The position numbers were made by a program, and so were the translations under genes. Below the pieces are notes generated by a model. It saw only the letters and a program-made list of their open reading frames with translations. It was not told the origin of the DNA and ran no database searches. From Desulfovibrio sp. (lineage in GTDB: Bacteria > Desulfobacterota > Desulfovibrionia > Desulfovibrionales > Desulfovibrionaceae), in assembly GCA_031291035.1 (NCBI GenBank), contig JAISLI010000050.1, positions 1 through 64,000 on the forward strand: a stretch of 64,000 nt of DNA, read 5' to 3'. Of the stretch, positions 1 to 13,786 are shown piece by piece (positions within the stretch are counted from its first letter, which is position 1; each line of letters begins with the position of its first letter).

Positions 1-116
1 TGGGTATAGAAACCATGAACATTATAAGATGGCTATCTATTTTTTCTGCGGCGGGCTGGACCTCTACCCGAGGGCTGCCGGGTGATGAGATGACCCACAA
101 GAAAGTCTGAAGGACC

Positions 117-182
117 AAAAAAAACGGCAACCCGCGCGGCGCGGAGCCGGTCCCCGTTCCGGCTCCCGCGCGCCGCGCGGGT
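117..182 (-). terminator. Rho-independent terminator downstream of the 3-hydroxyacyl-CoA dehydrogenase gene
   Basis: Very long GC-rich hairpin (acccgcgcggcgcg...gagccgg/ccggctc...cgcgccgcgcgggt) followed on the minus strand by tgccg and T8. Confidence 0.8.
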
Positions 183-213
183 GAGCGTCGGGAAGGCATC
201 GCAGAGCGGCGCG

Positions 214-1164
214 TTATTTTTCCGCCTGGTCTTTGCGCAGAAAATCAATCAGCGTCTGCTCGCGCGCTGAACGGCGTTGTTGTATTCTTTCCGCGGGCCA
301 GTCGTAGTATCCTTTGCCGGTTTTCAGGCCGAGTTTGCCGGCGGCGCGCAGCTCGTCCACTAGGGCAGGCGCTTTTTTGTAAGCGCAGAGCTTGTCGCCC
401 AATTCATCCAGCAAGGCGCCGAGGATGTCCCATCCGCCCATGTCGGCGCTTTCAATGGGGCCGGTTTGCGCGTAGCGGCGGCCGAGGCTGTAGACGACGG
501 CTTTGTCCACGGTTTCCGCCGAAGCCCAGCCCTGCTCCACGATGTACACGGCTTCGCGCAGCACTGCCGCCTGGATGCGGTTGATGATGAAGCCCGACAC
601 GGCCGTGCTGAGTTCAATGGGCATATTCCCGATGGATTTCACCCATTCCACAGCGGTTTTGCGCACGAAATCCGAAGTCGCCGAACACGGGCAGACTTCG
701 ACTGTGGGCATGAGATAGGGCGGAGTGAAGAAGTGGATGGAAAGAAAGCGTTCGGGACGTTTGAAAGCGGTGCGGATCTGCTCAAGGTCCAGACCGGAGG
801 TGTCCGTGGCGATGACGGCGTGTTCCGGGCTCGCGGCTTCCACCACGGCGAAGACATCGCGTTTGACCTGCAGAACCTCGGCAACGGATTCCATGACCAG
901 GTCGGCGCCGGCGGCGGCTTCTTCCAGGGAGGTGACGCCGGTGATATTTTTTCTGATTTTGTCTCCTTCACCGGCCGCTGTGAGTTTGTTGTTTTCGTAC
1001 AAGGCTATGGCCCGGTCGATGCTGTCGAGTCCGCGCTTGATGCTTTCCGGCGAACGGCCGAACAGCTTGACGGCATAGCCGGCCTTGGCGGCGAGAAAGG
1101 CGACTCCGTGTCCCATGGTTCCGGTGCCCAGACAGGCGACCGTATTGATGTTTGCTGCCCGCAT
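214..1164 (-). CDS. 3-hydroxyacyl-CoA (3-hydroxybutyryl-CoA) dehydrogenase family protein
   Basis: 316 aa; N-terminal Rossmann motif VACLGTGTMGHGVAFLAAKAGY; ESVAEVLQVKRDVFA; C-terminal FIINRIQAAVLREA. Confidence 0.88.
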   Translation of the reverse strand: MRAANINTVACLGTGTMGHGVAFLAAKAGYAVKLFGRSPESIKRGLDSIDRAIALYENNKLTAAGEGDKIRKNITGVTSLEEAAAGADLVMESVAEVLQVKRDVFAVVEAASPEHAVIATDTSGLDLEQIRTAFKRPERFLSIHFFTPPYLMPTVEVCPCSATSDFVRKTAVEWVKSIGNMPIELSTAVSGFIINRIQAAVLREAVYIVEQGWASAETVDKAVVYSLGRRYAQTGPIESADMGGWDILGALLDELGDKLCAYKKAPALVDELRAAGKLGLKTGKGYYDWPAERIQQRRSAREQTLIDFLRKDQAEK

Positions 1165-1225
1165 GGCGACGACTCCTCTGTGTGACGGTTAGGTGCGGTT
1201 GTTTGTTTGTTTGTGTGTTTATTTA

Positions 1226-1300
1226 TTTCAATCCGCGGCCGACTCCATCCGCCGACCGACTCCGTCCCTGCGGATAGGAGCCGGGTGGATTGCCCCCTCC
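1226..1300. repeat. Dispersed imperfect palindromic repeat, family C, copy 1 (upstream of gyrB)
   Basis: tttcaatccgcggccgactccatccgccgaccgactccg...ggataggagccgggtggattgccccctcc; inverted relative to copies at 23557 and 61211. Confidence 0.7.
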
Positions 1301-1366
1301 TTGAAGGAAGGGCTTACCGGGAAGGTAGACCCGGCTTCGCCGGGCGTCAAGCGGGAAGCTCCCTGA

Positions 1367-3934
<2,568 letters not shown>

Positions 3935-3997
3935 GGAAACGCTGATGTATTCTTTATCAGGCATCACGTTGAAAAAAGGCCTGGGGAAACCGAACAT

Positions 3998-6532
3998 ATG
4001 ACGAATCTGCCGGACGAGACGGGCAAGGATGCCGCCGGAGCGGGCGACGCGCGGCCGGGCATCGACATAGAGAAAGAACTGCGCAAGTCCTATCTGGAAT
4101 ATTCGCTGTCCGTCATTATAGGACGGGCTATTCCCGATGCGCGTGACGGGTTGAAGCCCGTACACAGGCGCATTCTTTTCGCGCAGCATGAACTCGGCAA
4201 CGCGTACAACCGCCCGCACAAGAAAAGCGCCCGCGTGGTAGGCGACGTCATAGGCAAGTATCATCCGCACGGTGATTCCGCCGTTTACGACGCCCTTGTG
4301 CGCATGGCCCAGGAGTTTTCCATGCGCGCGCCCCTGGTGGACGGGCAGGGGAACTTCGGCTCCATCGACGGCGACGCGCCTGCGGCCATGCGCTATACGG
4401 AAGTGCGCATGTCCCGCCTTGCCCATGAGTTTCTGAATGACCTGGACAAAGGCACGGTGGATTTTTCTCCGAACTACGACAATACCTTGGAAGAGCCGTC
4501 CGTTCTGCCCGCAAAAGCGCCAAATCTGCTGCTCAATGGATCTTCCGGCATTGCCGTGGGCATGGCCACCAACATTCCCCCCCACAACTTGGGCGAATTA
4601 TGTGACGCGCTGCAATATATGCTGAACAACCCCCAGTGCGGCGTAGGCGACCTTATGAACTTTGTGAAGGGGCCGGATTTTCCCACATTCGGGGCGGTAT
4701 ATGCGGGCAAAGGGCTTTATGACGCCTATCATACCGGGCGGGGCACGGTGAAGGTGCGCGGGCGGCTCATAACGGAAGAACGCAAAAAAGGCGCGGAATC
4801 CATCGTAATCAAGGAAATCCCTTACGGCTTGAACAAATCCGCCCTGGTGGAAAAGATCGCCGCGCTTGTAAACGAGCGGAAGATTGACGGCATTACGGAT
4901 TTGCGCGACGAATCCGACCGTAAGGGCATTCGCGTTGTCATTGACCTCAAGCGCGGGACGATTTCCGAGATCGTGATCAATGCCCTGTATAAATATACGC
5001 CGCTGGAATCAAGTTTCGGCATCAACATGCTGGCGGTTGTGGACAACCGCCCTCAACTTCTGAATCTCAAATCGGCATTAAGCTGTTTCGTGGATCACCG
5101 GCGGGAAGTGGTCATCCGGCGCACCCGTTTTGATCTGGAGAAGGCGCAGGCGCGCGCCCACATCATTGAAGGCCTGCAGACAGCCATAGACAACATTGAC
5201 GCCGTGGTAGCCCTGATACGCTCTTCGGCCAATCCGGACGAGGCCAGGTCCGGCCTCATGTCGAAATTCGGCCTTTCCGAAGCGCAGGCAAGGGCGATAC
5301 TGGAGATGCGTCTGCAGCGTCTCACCGGGCTGCAGAGGGAAGAATTGCAGAACGAATACGCGGAGCTTGTGGGCAGGATAGAATTTTTTCTTTCCATTTT
5401 GAATGATGCGGAAGTCCTGCGCGCGGAGATAAAGCGGGAAATTGCGGAATTGCGGGAGTCCTTTGCCACTCCGCGCCGTACCGAAGTGCTGGCGGAAACC
5501 CTGAGCGGCATTGATGTGGAAGATCTGATAGCGGATGACGAGGTGGTGATCACCCTCTCCCGGCGCGGCTACATGAAGCGGACCAATCTGGAGAACTATC
5601 AGCAGCAGAAGCGCGGCGGAAAGGGAATCGCGGCCTTGCACATTTCCGAGGACGATTACGTTCAGGAGTTTTTGACAACAACAAATCATCAATATCTTTG
5701 TCTCTTTACAAACAAGGGGCGCATGCTGCAGCTCAAGGTTCATCAGGTGCCTGAAGGCAGCCGCACGGCCAGGGGGGCACACATCAACAATCTCATTCCG
5801 CTGGAAGAGGGAGAATGGGTCACAACCGTGCTGGCTCTGCGGGAATTTGCCGAAGATAAATATTTTCTTTTCGTCACCAGACGCGGTATGGTCAAAATTT
5901 CCGCCGCCTCCCTGTATGCCCGCTGCCGCAAAACCGGTATTATGGCCGTCGGACTGCGCAATGATGACGAGCTTGTGGCGGTGCGTCCCATACGCATGGA
6001 TAACCATATTGTTCTTGTTACGGCCGGCGGTCTGGCAATACGCTTTGCCAGCAATGCCCTGCGCCCGCTTGGACGTGTCGCCGCCGGCGTCAAGGGTGTT
6101 GCCCTGCGCCGCAATGACTGTGTTGTGGCTGTCGTTGTGCTGAAGGAGGAGGATCAGAGCACGGAAATCATGAGCATTTCCGAAAACGGCTTTGGCAAGC
6201 GCACCAGCGTGGATTTGTATCGTCTGCAATCACGTGGCGGCAAGGGTATCCTCAATTTCAAGGTGACGGCAAAAACCGGCGATGTTGTAGGGGCCATGCC
6301 CGTTCGTGACGATGACGGTCTTGTGCTGCTGACGTCGGCCAGCAAGGTGGTGCGTATTGGCGTGGAAGATGTGCGCAGTACCGGCCGGGCCACCCAAGGC
6401 GTAATGCTGGTGCGTCTGGACGGCGGAGCCCGGGTTGTGGGTTTTGATCGTGTGGACGAAGGAGGAGGACGGTCCAACCGCGACATCTTGGGAGAAGACG
6501 ACAGCGCCTCCGGCGGTTCCGATCCCGGTTAG
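3998..6532 (+). CDS. gyrA: DNA gyrase subunit A
   Basis: [29 protein letters not shown]-like N-terminus; [33 protein letters not shown] GyrA-box; C-terminal beta-propeller repeats. Confidence 0.98.
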   Translation: MTNLPDETGKDAAGAGDARPGIDIEKELRKSYLEYSLSVIIGRAIPDARDGLKPVHRRILFAQHELGNAYNRPHKKSARVVGDVIGKYHPHGDSAVYDALVRMAQEFSMRAPLVDGQGNFGSIDGDAPAAMRYTEVRMSRLAHEFLNDLDKGTVDFSPNYDNTLEEPSVLPAKAPNLLLNGSSGIAVGMATNIPPHNLGELCDALQYMLNNPQCGVGDLMNFVKGPDFPTFGAVYAGKGLYDAYHTGRGTVKVRGRLITEERKKGAESIVIKEIPYGLNKSALVEKIAALVNERKIDGITDLRDESDRKGIRVVIDLKRGTISEIVINALYKYTPLESSFGINMLAVVDNRPQLLNLKSALSCFVDHRREVVIRRTRFDLEKAQARAHIIEGLQTAIDNIDAVVALIRSSANPDEARSGLMSKFGLSEAQARAILEMRLQRLTGLQREELQNEYAELVGRIEFFLSILNDAEVLRAEIKREIAELRESFATPRRTEVLAETLSGIDVEDLIADDEVVITLSRRGYMKRTNLENYQQQKRGGKGIAALHISEDDYVQEFLTTTNHQYLCLFTNKGRMLQLKVHQVPEGSRTARGAHINNLIPLEEGEWVTTVLALREFAEDKYFLFVTRRGMVKISAASLYARCRKTGIMAVGLRNDDELVAVRPIRMDNHIVLVTAGGLAIRFASNALRPLGRVAAGVKGVALRRNDCVVAVVVLKEEDQSTEIMSISENGFGKRTSVDLYRLQSRGGKGILNFKVTAKTGDVVGAMPVRDDDGLVLLTSASKVVRIGVEDVRSTGRATQGVMLVRLDGGARVVGFDRVDEGGGRSNRDILGEDDSASGGSDPG

Positions 6533-6553
6533 GGCAGTTCGCTTACGATCCAT

Positions 6554-9500
6554 TCAGCGTTTCAGCCGCGCGGTCAGCAACAGCTTGTAGGCCGTGGGTA
6601 TGATGAACATGGAGAGAATCGCGGCGCTGACCATGCCGCCAAACATGGGGGCCGCGATGCGGGTCATGATTTCGGAGCCCGTGCCGGCGCGCCAGAAAAT
6701 GGGCAGGAGGCCGGCCACAGTGGTGATGACCGTCATGGCTTTGGGGCGTACGCGCAGCACCGCGCCCTCATGAATGGCCGCGTCAATGAGTTCGCTTGTC
6801 GCGGTGTCGGGGGAGGCCAGTTCCGGCCGTTCGGTTACGGAATTTTTCAGATACATGAGCATGATGACGCCGAATTCCGCCGCCAGGCCCGCCAGAGCGA
6901 TAAAACCGACTCCTGTGGCCACGGACATGGCATAGCCCTGCGCATACATGAACCATACCCCGCCGACAAGGGAAAAGGGGAGGCAAAACATGATGAGCAG
7001 GGTTTCCTGTACGCTTTTGAATTCCAGGTACAGCAGAATGAAGATGATGACGAGCGTCGCGGGAATCATCAGCTGCAGGCGGGCTGTCGCCCGCTCCAGC
7101 ATTTCGAATTGCCCGGCAAAGGCTATGCTGACGCCTGTGGGCATATCCGGCAACACTTGTATGGCCTTGCCCAGATCACGCACTACTGAAAGCGGATCAC
7201 GGCCCCTGGAATCAATGTAAACCCAGCTTGCCAGGCGGGCGTTTTCGCTTTTCAGCATGGAAGGGCCGCTGGTCATGGTCACGTCGGCCACATCTTCCAG
7301 AGTAATCTGCTGGCCTGACGGCGTGAGCAGGGGCATGCCCCTGAGCGAGGCCAAGCTGTCCCGGTATATTTGCGGGTAACGGATATTGATGGGATAACGG
7401 GCAACACCATCCACTGTTTCGCCGACATTTTCACCGCCGATGGCGGAGGAGACGAAAAGCTGCACGTCGGCGATGTTCATGCCGTAGCGGGCGGCGGATT
7501 CCCGGCGGATATGCACATCCGCATAGCGTCCGCCAGTGAGGGTTTCCGCAAGCGCCGAGAAAACGCCGGGTACACTCCTGGCCGCGTTTTGAACCATGAC
7601 GGCCGCCTTGTCTATGCTTTCAGTGTCGGGGCCGGAAACCTTGACGCCGATAGGGCTTTTAACCCCTGTTGAAACCATGTCAATGCGGTTGCGGATTGGA
7701 GGAACCCAAAGGTTGGCGACCCCCGGCAATTTTACCGCGGCATCCAGTTCTTCTATGACGCGTTCGGGCGTCATGCCGGGCCGCCATTCGTCCACCGGCT
7801 TCAGGCGGATGGCGGTTTCGATCATTTCCAGAGGGGCGGTATCCGTAGCTGTTTCCGCGCGGCCGGCCTTGCCGAACACGCTTTCGACCTCCGGCACGCT
7901 TTTGATCATTCTGTCGGTGAGTTGCAGGATGCGCCCGATCTCCGCCACGGAAACGCCGGGCAGCGTGGAAGGCATATAGAGCAGGTCGCCTTCATCCATG
8001 CGGGGCAGAAATTCGCCGCCCAGACGCGTCAGGGGCCAGAGTGTGGAGATCAGTATAAGGAAGGCGGCGCACAGCGTCGATTTGGGATTGCGCAGTATGG
8101 CCTGAATGGCCGGCGTATACAGGCGTATGAGAAAGCGGTTGATGATGTTGCTGTTTTCAGAGGGAATTTTTCCCCGCACCCATAGCCCCGTCAGTACGGG
8201 AATGACGATGACGGATAACAGTGCCGCGCCTCCCATGGCGTAGAGTTTTGTCAAGGCCAGCGGGCGGAAAAGGCGGCCTTCCTGCCCTTCCAGAGAAAAG
8301 ACCGGAATGAAGGAAAGGGTTATGATCAGGAGGCTGGCAAACAGCGCCGGGCCGACTTCCACGGTCGCCCCGGTTACCAGCTCCCAGCGCCGCTCCGGGG
8401 AAATCCGCGAACCGGGATTCTCATCCTGCCAGCGTTCCAGCTTGCGGTGCGCGTTTTCCACAGTGACCACAGAGGCGTCCACCATGGCGCCAACGGCAAT
8501 GGCGATGCCGCCAAGGGACATGATATTGGCGGTGATTCCCTGATAGTACATGATGATGAAGGAGAGAAAAAGGGCCAGGGGCAGCGAGAGAATGGCCACG
8601 AGGGCCGAGCGGAGATGCATGAGAAAAACCGCGCAGACAACGGCCACCACAATGAATTCTTCCGCAAGGTTATGCGTCAGGTTGTCCACCGCCCGCTCAA
8701 TAAGGGCGCTGCGGTCATAAGCGGTAACAATTTCCACGCCCGGCGGCAGTCCTGACTTCAGGCTTTCCAGTTTTTTCTTTACGGCCGCAATGACGGCGCG
8801 GGCGTTTTCACCGAAGCGCATCAGCACAATCCCGCCGGCCACTTCTCCCTCGCCGTCCAGTTCCGCTATGCCGCGCCGCATTTGCGGGCCGAGGCGCACC
8901 TCCGCGACATCCTTGAGATATATTGGCGTACCGCCGGGGCCAGCTTGCAAGACAATGTTCCGGAAGTCTTCCAGGGTGCGCAGATAGCCATCCGCCCGCA
9001 CCATGTATTCCGCTTCGGCCTGTTCCAGAACCGAACCGCCGGCTTCCTGATTTGAGGCAGTTACCGCCTCCACAAGCATTTTCAGGGGTATTTTGTATTG
9101 TGCCAGTTTTATCGGGTCCGGCATAATCTGATATTGTTTGACCACGCCGCCGACCGGGGCGACTTCCGCCACACCCGGCACGGAGGAAAGTTCAAATTTG
9201 AGCAGCCAGTCCTGAATGGAGCGCAGGGCCGCGAGGTCGTATTTGTTGCCGCGATCCACCAGGGAATATTCAAATATCCACCCTATGCCGGTGGCGTCCG
9301 GCCCGAGGGCCGGCGCCACGCCGGGCGGAAGTCTGTCCTGGGCCTGGCTCAGGTATTCCAGTACCCGGCTGCGCGCCCAGTAGATATCCGTGCCGTCGTC
9401 AAAAATGATATAGACATAGGAATCCCCGAACATTGAATAGCCGCGCACGGATTTTGCGCCCGGTACGGACAGCATGGCCGAGGTCAGCGGATAGGTGATC

Positions 9501-9691
9501 TGATCCTCCACCAGACGCGGCGCTTTGCCCGGATAGGAGGTCCGTATGATGACCTGTACGTCGGAAAGATCCGGCAGGGCGTCCATGGGCGTTTGCGTGA
9601 TGACCCAGACGCCCCAGACCGAAAGAATGGCCGAGACGAGCAGCACAAAGAAACGGTTGCCCATGCAGGCCCGAATAAGAACGGCGATCAT
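6554..9691 (-). CDS. cusA: CusA/CzcA-family heavy-metal efflux RND inner-membrane transporter
   Basis: 1045 aa RND protein; [36 protein letters not shown]; adjacent to adaptor, CusF-like and OMF genes. Confidence 0.92.
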   Translation of the reverse strand: MIAVLIRACMGNRFFVLLVSAILSVWGVWVITQTPMDALPDLSDVQVIIRTSYPGKAPRLVEDQITYPLTSAMLSVPGAKSVRGYSMFGDSYVYIIFDDGTDIYWARSRVLEYLSQAQDRLPPGVAPALGPDATGIGWIFEYSLVDRGNKYDLAALRSIQDWLLKFELSSVPGVAEVAPVGGVVKQYQIMPDPIKLAQYKIPLKMLVEAVTASNQEAGGSVLEQAEAEYMVRADGYLRTLEDFRNIVLQAGPGGTPIYLKDVAEVRLGPQMRRGIAELDGEGEVAGGIVLMRFGENARAVIAAVKKKLESLKSGLPPGVEIVTAYDRSALIERAVDNLTHNLAEEFIVVAVVCAVFLMHLRSALVAILSLPLALFLSFIIMYYQGITANIMSLGGIAIAVGAMVDASVVTVENAHRKLERWQDENPGSRISPERRWELVTGATVEVGPALFASLLIITLSFIPVFSLEGQEGRLFRPLALTKLYAMGGAALLSVIVIPVLTGLWVRGKIPSENSNIINRFLIRLYTPAIQAILRNPKSTLCAAFLILISTLWPLTRLGGEFLPRMDEGDLLYMPSTLPGVSVAEIGRILQLTDRMIKSVPEVESVFGKAGRAETATDTAPLEMIETAIRLKPVDEWRPGMTPERVIEELDAAVKLPGVANLWVPPIRNRIDMVSTGVKSPIGVKVSGPDTESIDKAAVMVQNAARSVPGVFSALAETLTGGRYADVHIRRESAARYGMNIADVQLFVSSAIGGENVGETVDGVARYPINIRYPQIYRDSLASLRGMPLLTPSGQQITLEDVADVTMTSGPSMLKSENARLASWVYIDSRGRDPLSVVRDLGKAIQVLPDMPTGVSIAFAGQFEMLERATARLQLMIPATLVIIFILLYLEFKSVQETLLIMFCLPFSLVGGVWFMYAQGYAMSVATGVGFIALAGLAAEFGVIMLMYLKNSVTERPELASPDTATSELIDAAIHEGAVLRVRPKAMTVITTVAGLLPIFWRAGTGSEIMTRIAAPMFGGMVSAAILSMFIIPTAYKLLLTARLKR

Positions 9692-10974
9692 TCGGCGTGC
9701 TCCTTTGCGCTGTGGTCATGATTGTCTGTCTCTTTTGCGCGGCGCATGCGGTCAAGCGCGCCGCGCAAATTGGCTTCCGAGTCGATGAGAAAGATGCCTG
9801 AAACCACCACGTCATCGCCTTCGTCAAGGCCGGAAAGCACGGCGGTTTTTTCCCGTGCGCTCCGCAGCACCTGTACCTGCCGGGGCACAAAAGAGCCGTC
9901 GGCGGCGCGGATGATGACGCGTTGCTCATCCCCCAGATCAATAAGGCTTTGGGTGGGGATGAGCAGCTCTTCCTCCCCGTCGTTCCGCAGGCGGATGGAT
10001 GCGGTAAGCCCCGGCCTGAGCAGTCCCTCCGGGTTATCCAGGGAAAGTCGCAGGGGCACGGTTCGCGTGGCCTGATCGGCCTTGGGCAGCAAAGTTGCGG
10101 ATTGCGCGTGGAAGGCTCTGTCCGGATAGGCCGGGATGGAGACGCGCGTCCGTTTGTTGCCGACCAGGAATATGTCCCGTTCCGGCACATCAGCCGTGAC
10201 CCATATCGGATTGATGCCCTGAATGGTTGCCAGCGTCATGCCCTTGTCCACATTCATGCCCGGATAGGCGTCAATGGCGGTTATGACGCCACTCAGGGGC
10301 GCATGCACCGTCAGGCGGGTCTGTACGCGGCCTGTGGCGTCCACGGCTTTCAGCAGGTCTTCCGGCATGCCGGAAAGACGCAGCCGTTCGCGCACGCCCC
10401 GTATAAGATCCGGCGCCGCCTTCTGGCCGCGCAGCAGCAGATATTCGCTTTGGTCCGCCGCCCAGGCGGGCACGGTGATGTCCACAAGCGGTTGTCCCGC
10501 CGTCACCGCGTCGCCCACGGCCAGAGCATATGTTTTTTCCACGAAACCGTCGGCCCTGGGTTGCGCTTTGGCGAGCTGATAGGCGTTGAATTCCACGTTG
10601 GCCGGAATTTCACGGGAGAAAACCAGCCTGCCCCGTTGAGCTTTTTCCGTGCGAACGGCCAGATTTTGCACTTGTCCCGGATCAATGCGTATGCCCGTTC
10701 CCGCGTCATCCTCCGCATAGCGCGGAACAAGCTCCATATCCATGAAGGGGGATTTGCCGGGCTTGTCAAACCTGGTTCCGGGATACATGGGGTCATACCA
10801 GTAGAGAACTTTACGTTCCCCGGAGCTTTGCGCCGCCCCCTGTCCGTCTTCGGCCCTCTCATGGGCCGTGTGCCCGGCCTTTGGTCTGTCGGGAGCAAGA
10901 ACGGTGAAGCCGTAGCCCAAAGCCCCTCCGGCCAGCAGGAGAAACAGGGAAAGAAAAAAAGTTTTGAATCGCAT
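9688..10974 (-). CDS. cusB: RND efflux periplasmic adaptor (CusB-type) with N-terminal heavy-metal-binding domain
   Basis: [23 protein letters not shown] signal; [31 protein letters not shown] metal-binding domain; start chosen at the ATG preceded by ggggaggcgacc. Confidence 0.9.
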   Translation of the reverse strand: MRFKTFFLSLFLLLAGGALGYGFTVLAPDRPKAGHTAHERAEDGQGAAQSSGERKVLYWYDPMYPGTRFDKPGKSPFMDMELVPRYAEDDAGTGIRIDPGQVQNLAVRTEKAQRGRLVFSREIPANVEFNAYQLAKAQPRADGFVEKTYALAVGDAVTAGQPLVDITVPAWAADQSEYLLLRGQKAAPDLIRGVRERLRLSGMPEDLLKAVDATGRVQTRLTVHAPLSGVITAIDAYPGMNVDKGMTLATIQGINPIWVTADVPERDIFLVGNKRTRVSIPAYPDRAFHAQSATLLPKADQATRTVPLRLSLDNPEGLLRPGLTASIRLRNDGEEELLIPTQSLIDLGDEQRVIIRAADGSFVPRQVQVLRSAREKTAVLSGLDEGDDVVVSGIFLIDSEANLRGALDRMRRAKETDNHDHSAKEHAE

Positions 10975-11030
10975 GGTCGCCTCCCCGCACGGGGTCCGGC
11001 CGCGCTGAAGAGCGCGGCCGGACGCGGCAG

Positions 11031-11411
11031 TCACTTAAGGGCTTCAATATCCACAATCACGGGGTCGCGTCCTGGGCCTTCGGGGCGAAAATCAAGGCGC
11101 ACCGGACTGCCGTTTTCCAGTCCGTCAAGCAGTGAGGGATCTTCCACGCGAAACGGCATGGTCATGCGCGGCCATTTGAGAGCCGGAACAGGTTCGTGGT
11201 CGATGGTGACCTTGCCGGCGGCTTTGTCCGTGTGTACGATTTTTCCTTTCGCGGTGTAGACCTTCCCGGCCGGGGCCTGTGCCGGCGCATGAGTTGTTCC
11301 GCTGTGCGCGGCATGTCCGTGTCCGCCGTCAGACGCGGCAAAAACGCCGACGGTCGGGGAAACAAAAAACAGAATCAGGGTCAGAATCGGGAATGTATAA
11401 CGTATTTTCAT
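11031..11411 (-). CDS. cusF: CusF-like periplasmic copper/silver-binding protein
   Basis: Signal peptide, His-rich linker, KWPRMTMPFRVEDPSLLDGLENGSPVRLDF with W/M/M CusF motif. Confidence 0.88.
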   Translation of the reverse strand: MKIRYTFPILTLILFFVSPTVGVFAASDGGHGHAAHSGTTHAPAQAPAGKVYTAKGKIVHTDKAAGKVTIDHEPVPALKWPRMTMPFRVEDPSLLDGLENGSPVRLDFRPEGPGRDPVIVDIEALK

Positions 11412-11424
11412 GGCGTTCCTCTTT

Positions 11425-12870
11425 CTATTGATGGAGTGTCGCGGTATCGCTCTTGCGTTCCGCGGGATTTGTGTCTTTCAGGCCGCCGCCCAAGGCGGCA
11501 TAAAGGTTGATGTCGTTTACAAGCTGTTCCCGCCTGGCGGTGAGCAGGTTCCGTTCGGCCTCAAAAACGCTGCGCTGGGCGTCCAGTACCGTCAGGTAGG
11601 TTACAGCGCCGTTGGCGTAGTTGCTTGTCGCCAGTTGCAGCACGAGCCGTTGCGACTGCAAATATCGCTGCTGGGCGGCCAGCTTTTCCGCCAGTGCGGC
11701 TCTTGCCAGCAGGCCGTCGGCCACTTCGCGAAAGGCCGTCTGTATGCGCTGCTCATACTGGACGATGCCTTTTTCCTTGCGGATTTCCGCCAGATCCAGA
11801 TTGGTCTTGTCGCGTCCGCCGCGGAATATGGGGAGTCTGATTGTCGGCAGAAAGGACCAGAATGAGGTTGTGCCGTCAAGCAGCAGCCCCAGATCGTCGC
11901 TTTGGGAACCAAGACTGCCGGTCAGGGAGAGGCTTGGAAAAAATGCCGCCCTTGCCGCGCCGATTTCGGCATTGGCGGCCCTGAGGTTGAACTCCGCCTC
12001 CATGATGTCCGGGCGTTTCAGCAGGACAGTGGAGGGAATCCCCTCAGGCAGCTCTGACAGTCGCTGTTTCATCAACTCTACCGGAGGGGGGAGCTGTTGC
12101 CCGGCAAAAGTGCCGAGCAACAGAGCGAGCGCGTTTTCAGCGCGTATGCGCTCGTCCTTTCTGGTTGCGGCATCGGCCCTGGCGGATTCCATCTGACCCC
12201 GGGCCTGTTCCAGATCCAGCAGCGAGGACTGGCCGGACTGTATCCGGCTTTGCACAAAGGCATAGGAAGCCTGCCGGCTTTCCAGCGTGCGTTCGGCAAG
12301 CAGGCCCAGTTCCGTTGCAAGATGTTCGGCCAGATAGCTTTGCGCCACCTGGGAGACCAGGGCAATCTGGACTGCTCTTTTCGCTTCCTCTGTTGCCAGG
12401 TAACGCCGCAAAGCCGCGTCACTCAAGCTTTTCAGCCGTCCGAAGAGGTCCGGTTCAAAGGAGACGACGCCTGTGGCCGAGTATCTGTTGTCGCCATATC
12501 TGTTGCCCGCCCTGTCGTCAAAGACGCCTTCGTAAGCATCCGCCGCCTCGCCACTGATCTGCGGCAGGCGGTCGGCCCGCTGCACACGGTATTGAGCCCT
12601 GGCCTCTTCAATGGACAGCATCGCCTGGCGCAGGTCGCGGTTTTGCCGCAATGCGGCGGCGATCAGTTCCCGCAGGCGCGGATCGTGAAAAAATCCCCAA
12701 GGGCTGACGTCAAACATGCCGTCAGCGTTCATAGTGCCCGTGGGAGCGGCAGCGATGTTTTCCGGAACGGGACTTTCCGGCCGCGTGTACGCGGGCGCAA
12801 GGGAGCATGCGGCCAGCAGGAGCGGCAGCAGTATGAAGGCCGCCGTTCGCGAAAATAGGTGCGAAATCAT
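11425..12870 (-). CDS. cusC: Efflux transporter outer membrane factor lipoprotein (CusC/OprM/NodT family)
   Basis: Lipobox LLAACSLAPAYTRPESPVP; SLTGSLGSQSDDLGLLLDGTTSFWSFLPTIRLPIFRGG. Confidence 0.92.
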   Translation of the reverse strand: MISHLFSRTAAFILLPLLLAACSLAPAYTRPESPVPENIAAAPTGTMNADGMFDVSPWGFFHDPRLRELIAAALRQNRDLRQAMLSIEEARAQYRVQRADRLPQISGEAADAYEGVFDDRAGNRYGDNRYSATGVVSFEPDLFGRLKSLSDAALRRYLATEEAKRAVQIALVSQVAQSYLAEHLATELGLLAERTLESRQASYAFVQSRIQSGQSSLLDLEQARGQMESARADAATRKDERIRAENALALLLGTFAGQQLPPPVELMKQRLSELPEGIPSTVLLKRPDIMEAEFNLRAANAEIGAARAAFFPSLSLTGSLGSQSDDLGLLLDGTTSFWSFLPTIRLPIFRGGRDKTNLDLAEIRKEKGIVQYEQRIQTAFREVADGLLARAALAEKLAAQQRYLQSQRLVLQLATSNYANGAVTYLTVLDAQRSVFEAERNLLTARREQLVNDINLYAALGGGLKDTNPAERKSDTATLHQ

Positions 12871-13054
12871 GGATCACCACCTGTGAACGTCGTTTCATTC
12901 GGTGCCCGGGTCGAACTGCTGTTATGCGGTTTGACGCCGCGGGCGTGCCGGATTGCGGACATAACGGGAGGCGGGGACACGCGGGGGGAGCGCGGCGGTA
13001 TCGCGGAGAAAATTTCAGGGCGAACTGCAGGCGGTGCCGCGCGTGTCGGGGACG

Positions 13055-13444
13055 CTATCCCGTGCGGGCGTCGTCGGGACGGGGAGGCCGGAACAGGCTT
13101 CCGTCGTAAAGGTGGGTGACAGGATCATTGAGGCGCGATGCAAAATGTGCCGTTTGCACCGGAACCGGGGTCAGTCGGTGCGGGTGAGGCAATAGTACGG
13201 ACGCGCCGGACGAGCAACGGACGTTTGAAGGGCAAATATCGCATTCCGTGCCGGTATGGTCGGGCCGGGCGCTGCTTTCCGCAACGGCAGGGAACAGGGC
13301 ATCGTGACCGCATGACCCGCAGCATCCTTTCTCTGCCGGGGAGAGGAGCAGCCCTGCCGTGGAAGGCTGGATCAGGGGCATGCCCAGAAGCAGCCCCAGC
13401 ATCAGCAGGGACGCAAAACGGCTGTGGCGTGTCAGCGCTTCCAT
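13055..13444 (-). CDS. Small exported cysteine-rich hypothetical protein, first gene of the metal-efflux cluster
   Basis: N-terminal signal-like MEALTRHSRFASLLMLGLLLGMPLIQPS; EKGCCGSCGHD and TECDICPSNVRCSSG clusters; co-directional with the cus-like genes. Confidence 0.6.
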   Translation of the reverse strand: MEALTRHSRFASLLMLGLLLGMPLIQPSTAGLLLSPAEKGCCGSCGHDALFPAVAESSARPDHTGTECDICPSNVRCSSGASVLLPHPHRLTPVPVQTAHFASRLNDPVTHLYDGSLFRPPRPDDARTG

Positions 13445-13450
13445 GCGGCA

Positions 13451-13479
13451 AAGTTATCCGCTTTCCGGAAAGCTGTCAA
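13451..13479 (-). promoter_or_regulatory. Candidate promoter/operator of the metal-efflux operon
   Basis: Minus strand TTGACA - 17 nt - TAACTT; spacer contains perfect 14-bp palindrome GCTTTCCGGAAAGC (13460-13473). Confidence 0.6.
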
Positions 13480-13651
13480 GAATGACCGCGACCCTCCGGA
13501 AAATTTTTATGTCGAGGCCACGGATTTTCGCGCACGCATGGCTTGAAAGTCGCGCCGAATACTGCTATCAGAACCCTGCGGTATTATGTGGCGGTTTCAG
13601 ACTCTGCCGGGGGCTGCTGCCGCTTTGGCGGCATTCTTCGTGCCTTCCAGG

Positions 13652-13772
13652 CAGTTCACATGAAACGAGTGAATGCTCCGCAAGGATTTGCAGGCAAATC
13701 CTTGCCGCGAAACAGGAACAGGCGGGCTTTACCCGCCGTAAGCGAACTGTTTCAAGCGTTAATTGCTGTGGA
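13652..13772 (+). repeat. Dispersed triple-hairpin repeat, family B, copy 1
   Basis: cagttcac..gaaacgagtgaatgctccgcAAGGATTTGCagGCAAATCCTTgccgcgaaacaggaacaGGCGGGctttaCCCGCCgtaagcgaactgtttcaagcgttaattgctgtgga. Confidence 0.85.
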
Positions 13773-13786
13773 ACTGGTGTGACGTT

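Noticed and set aside
4248-4400. Quinolone-resistance substitution in GyrA
   Set aside because: QRDR reads [17 protein letters not shown] with Ser and Asp at the usual positions, i.e. wild-type-like
9922-11259. 445-aa plus ORF across cusB/cusF
   Set aside because: Antisense to two well-supported operon genes
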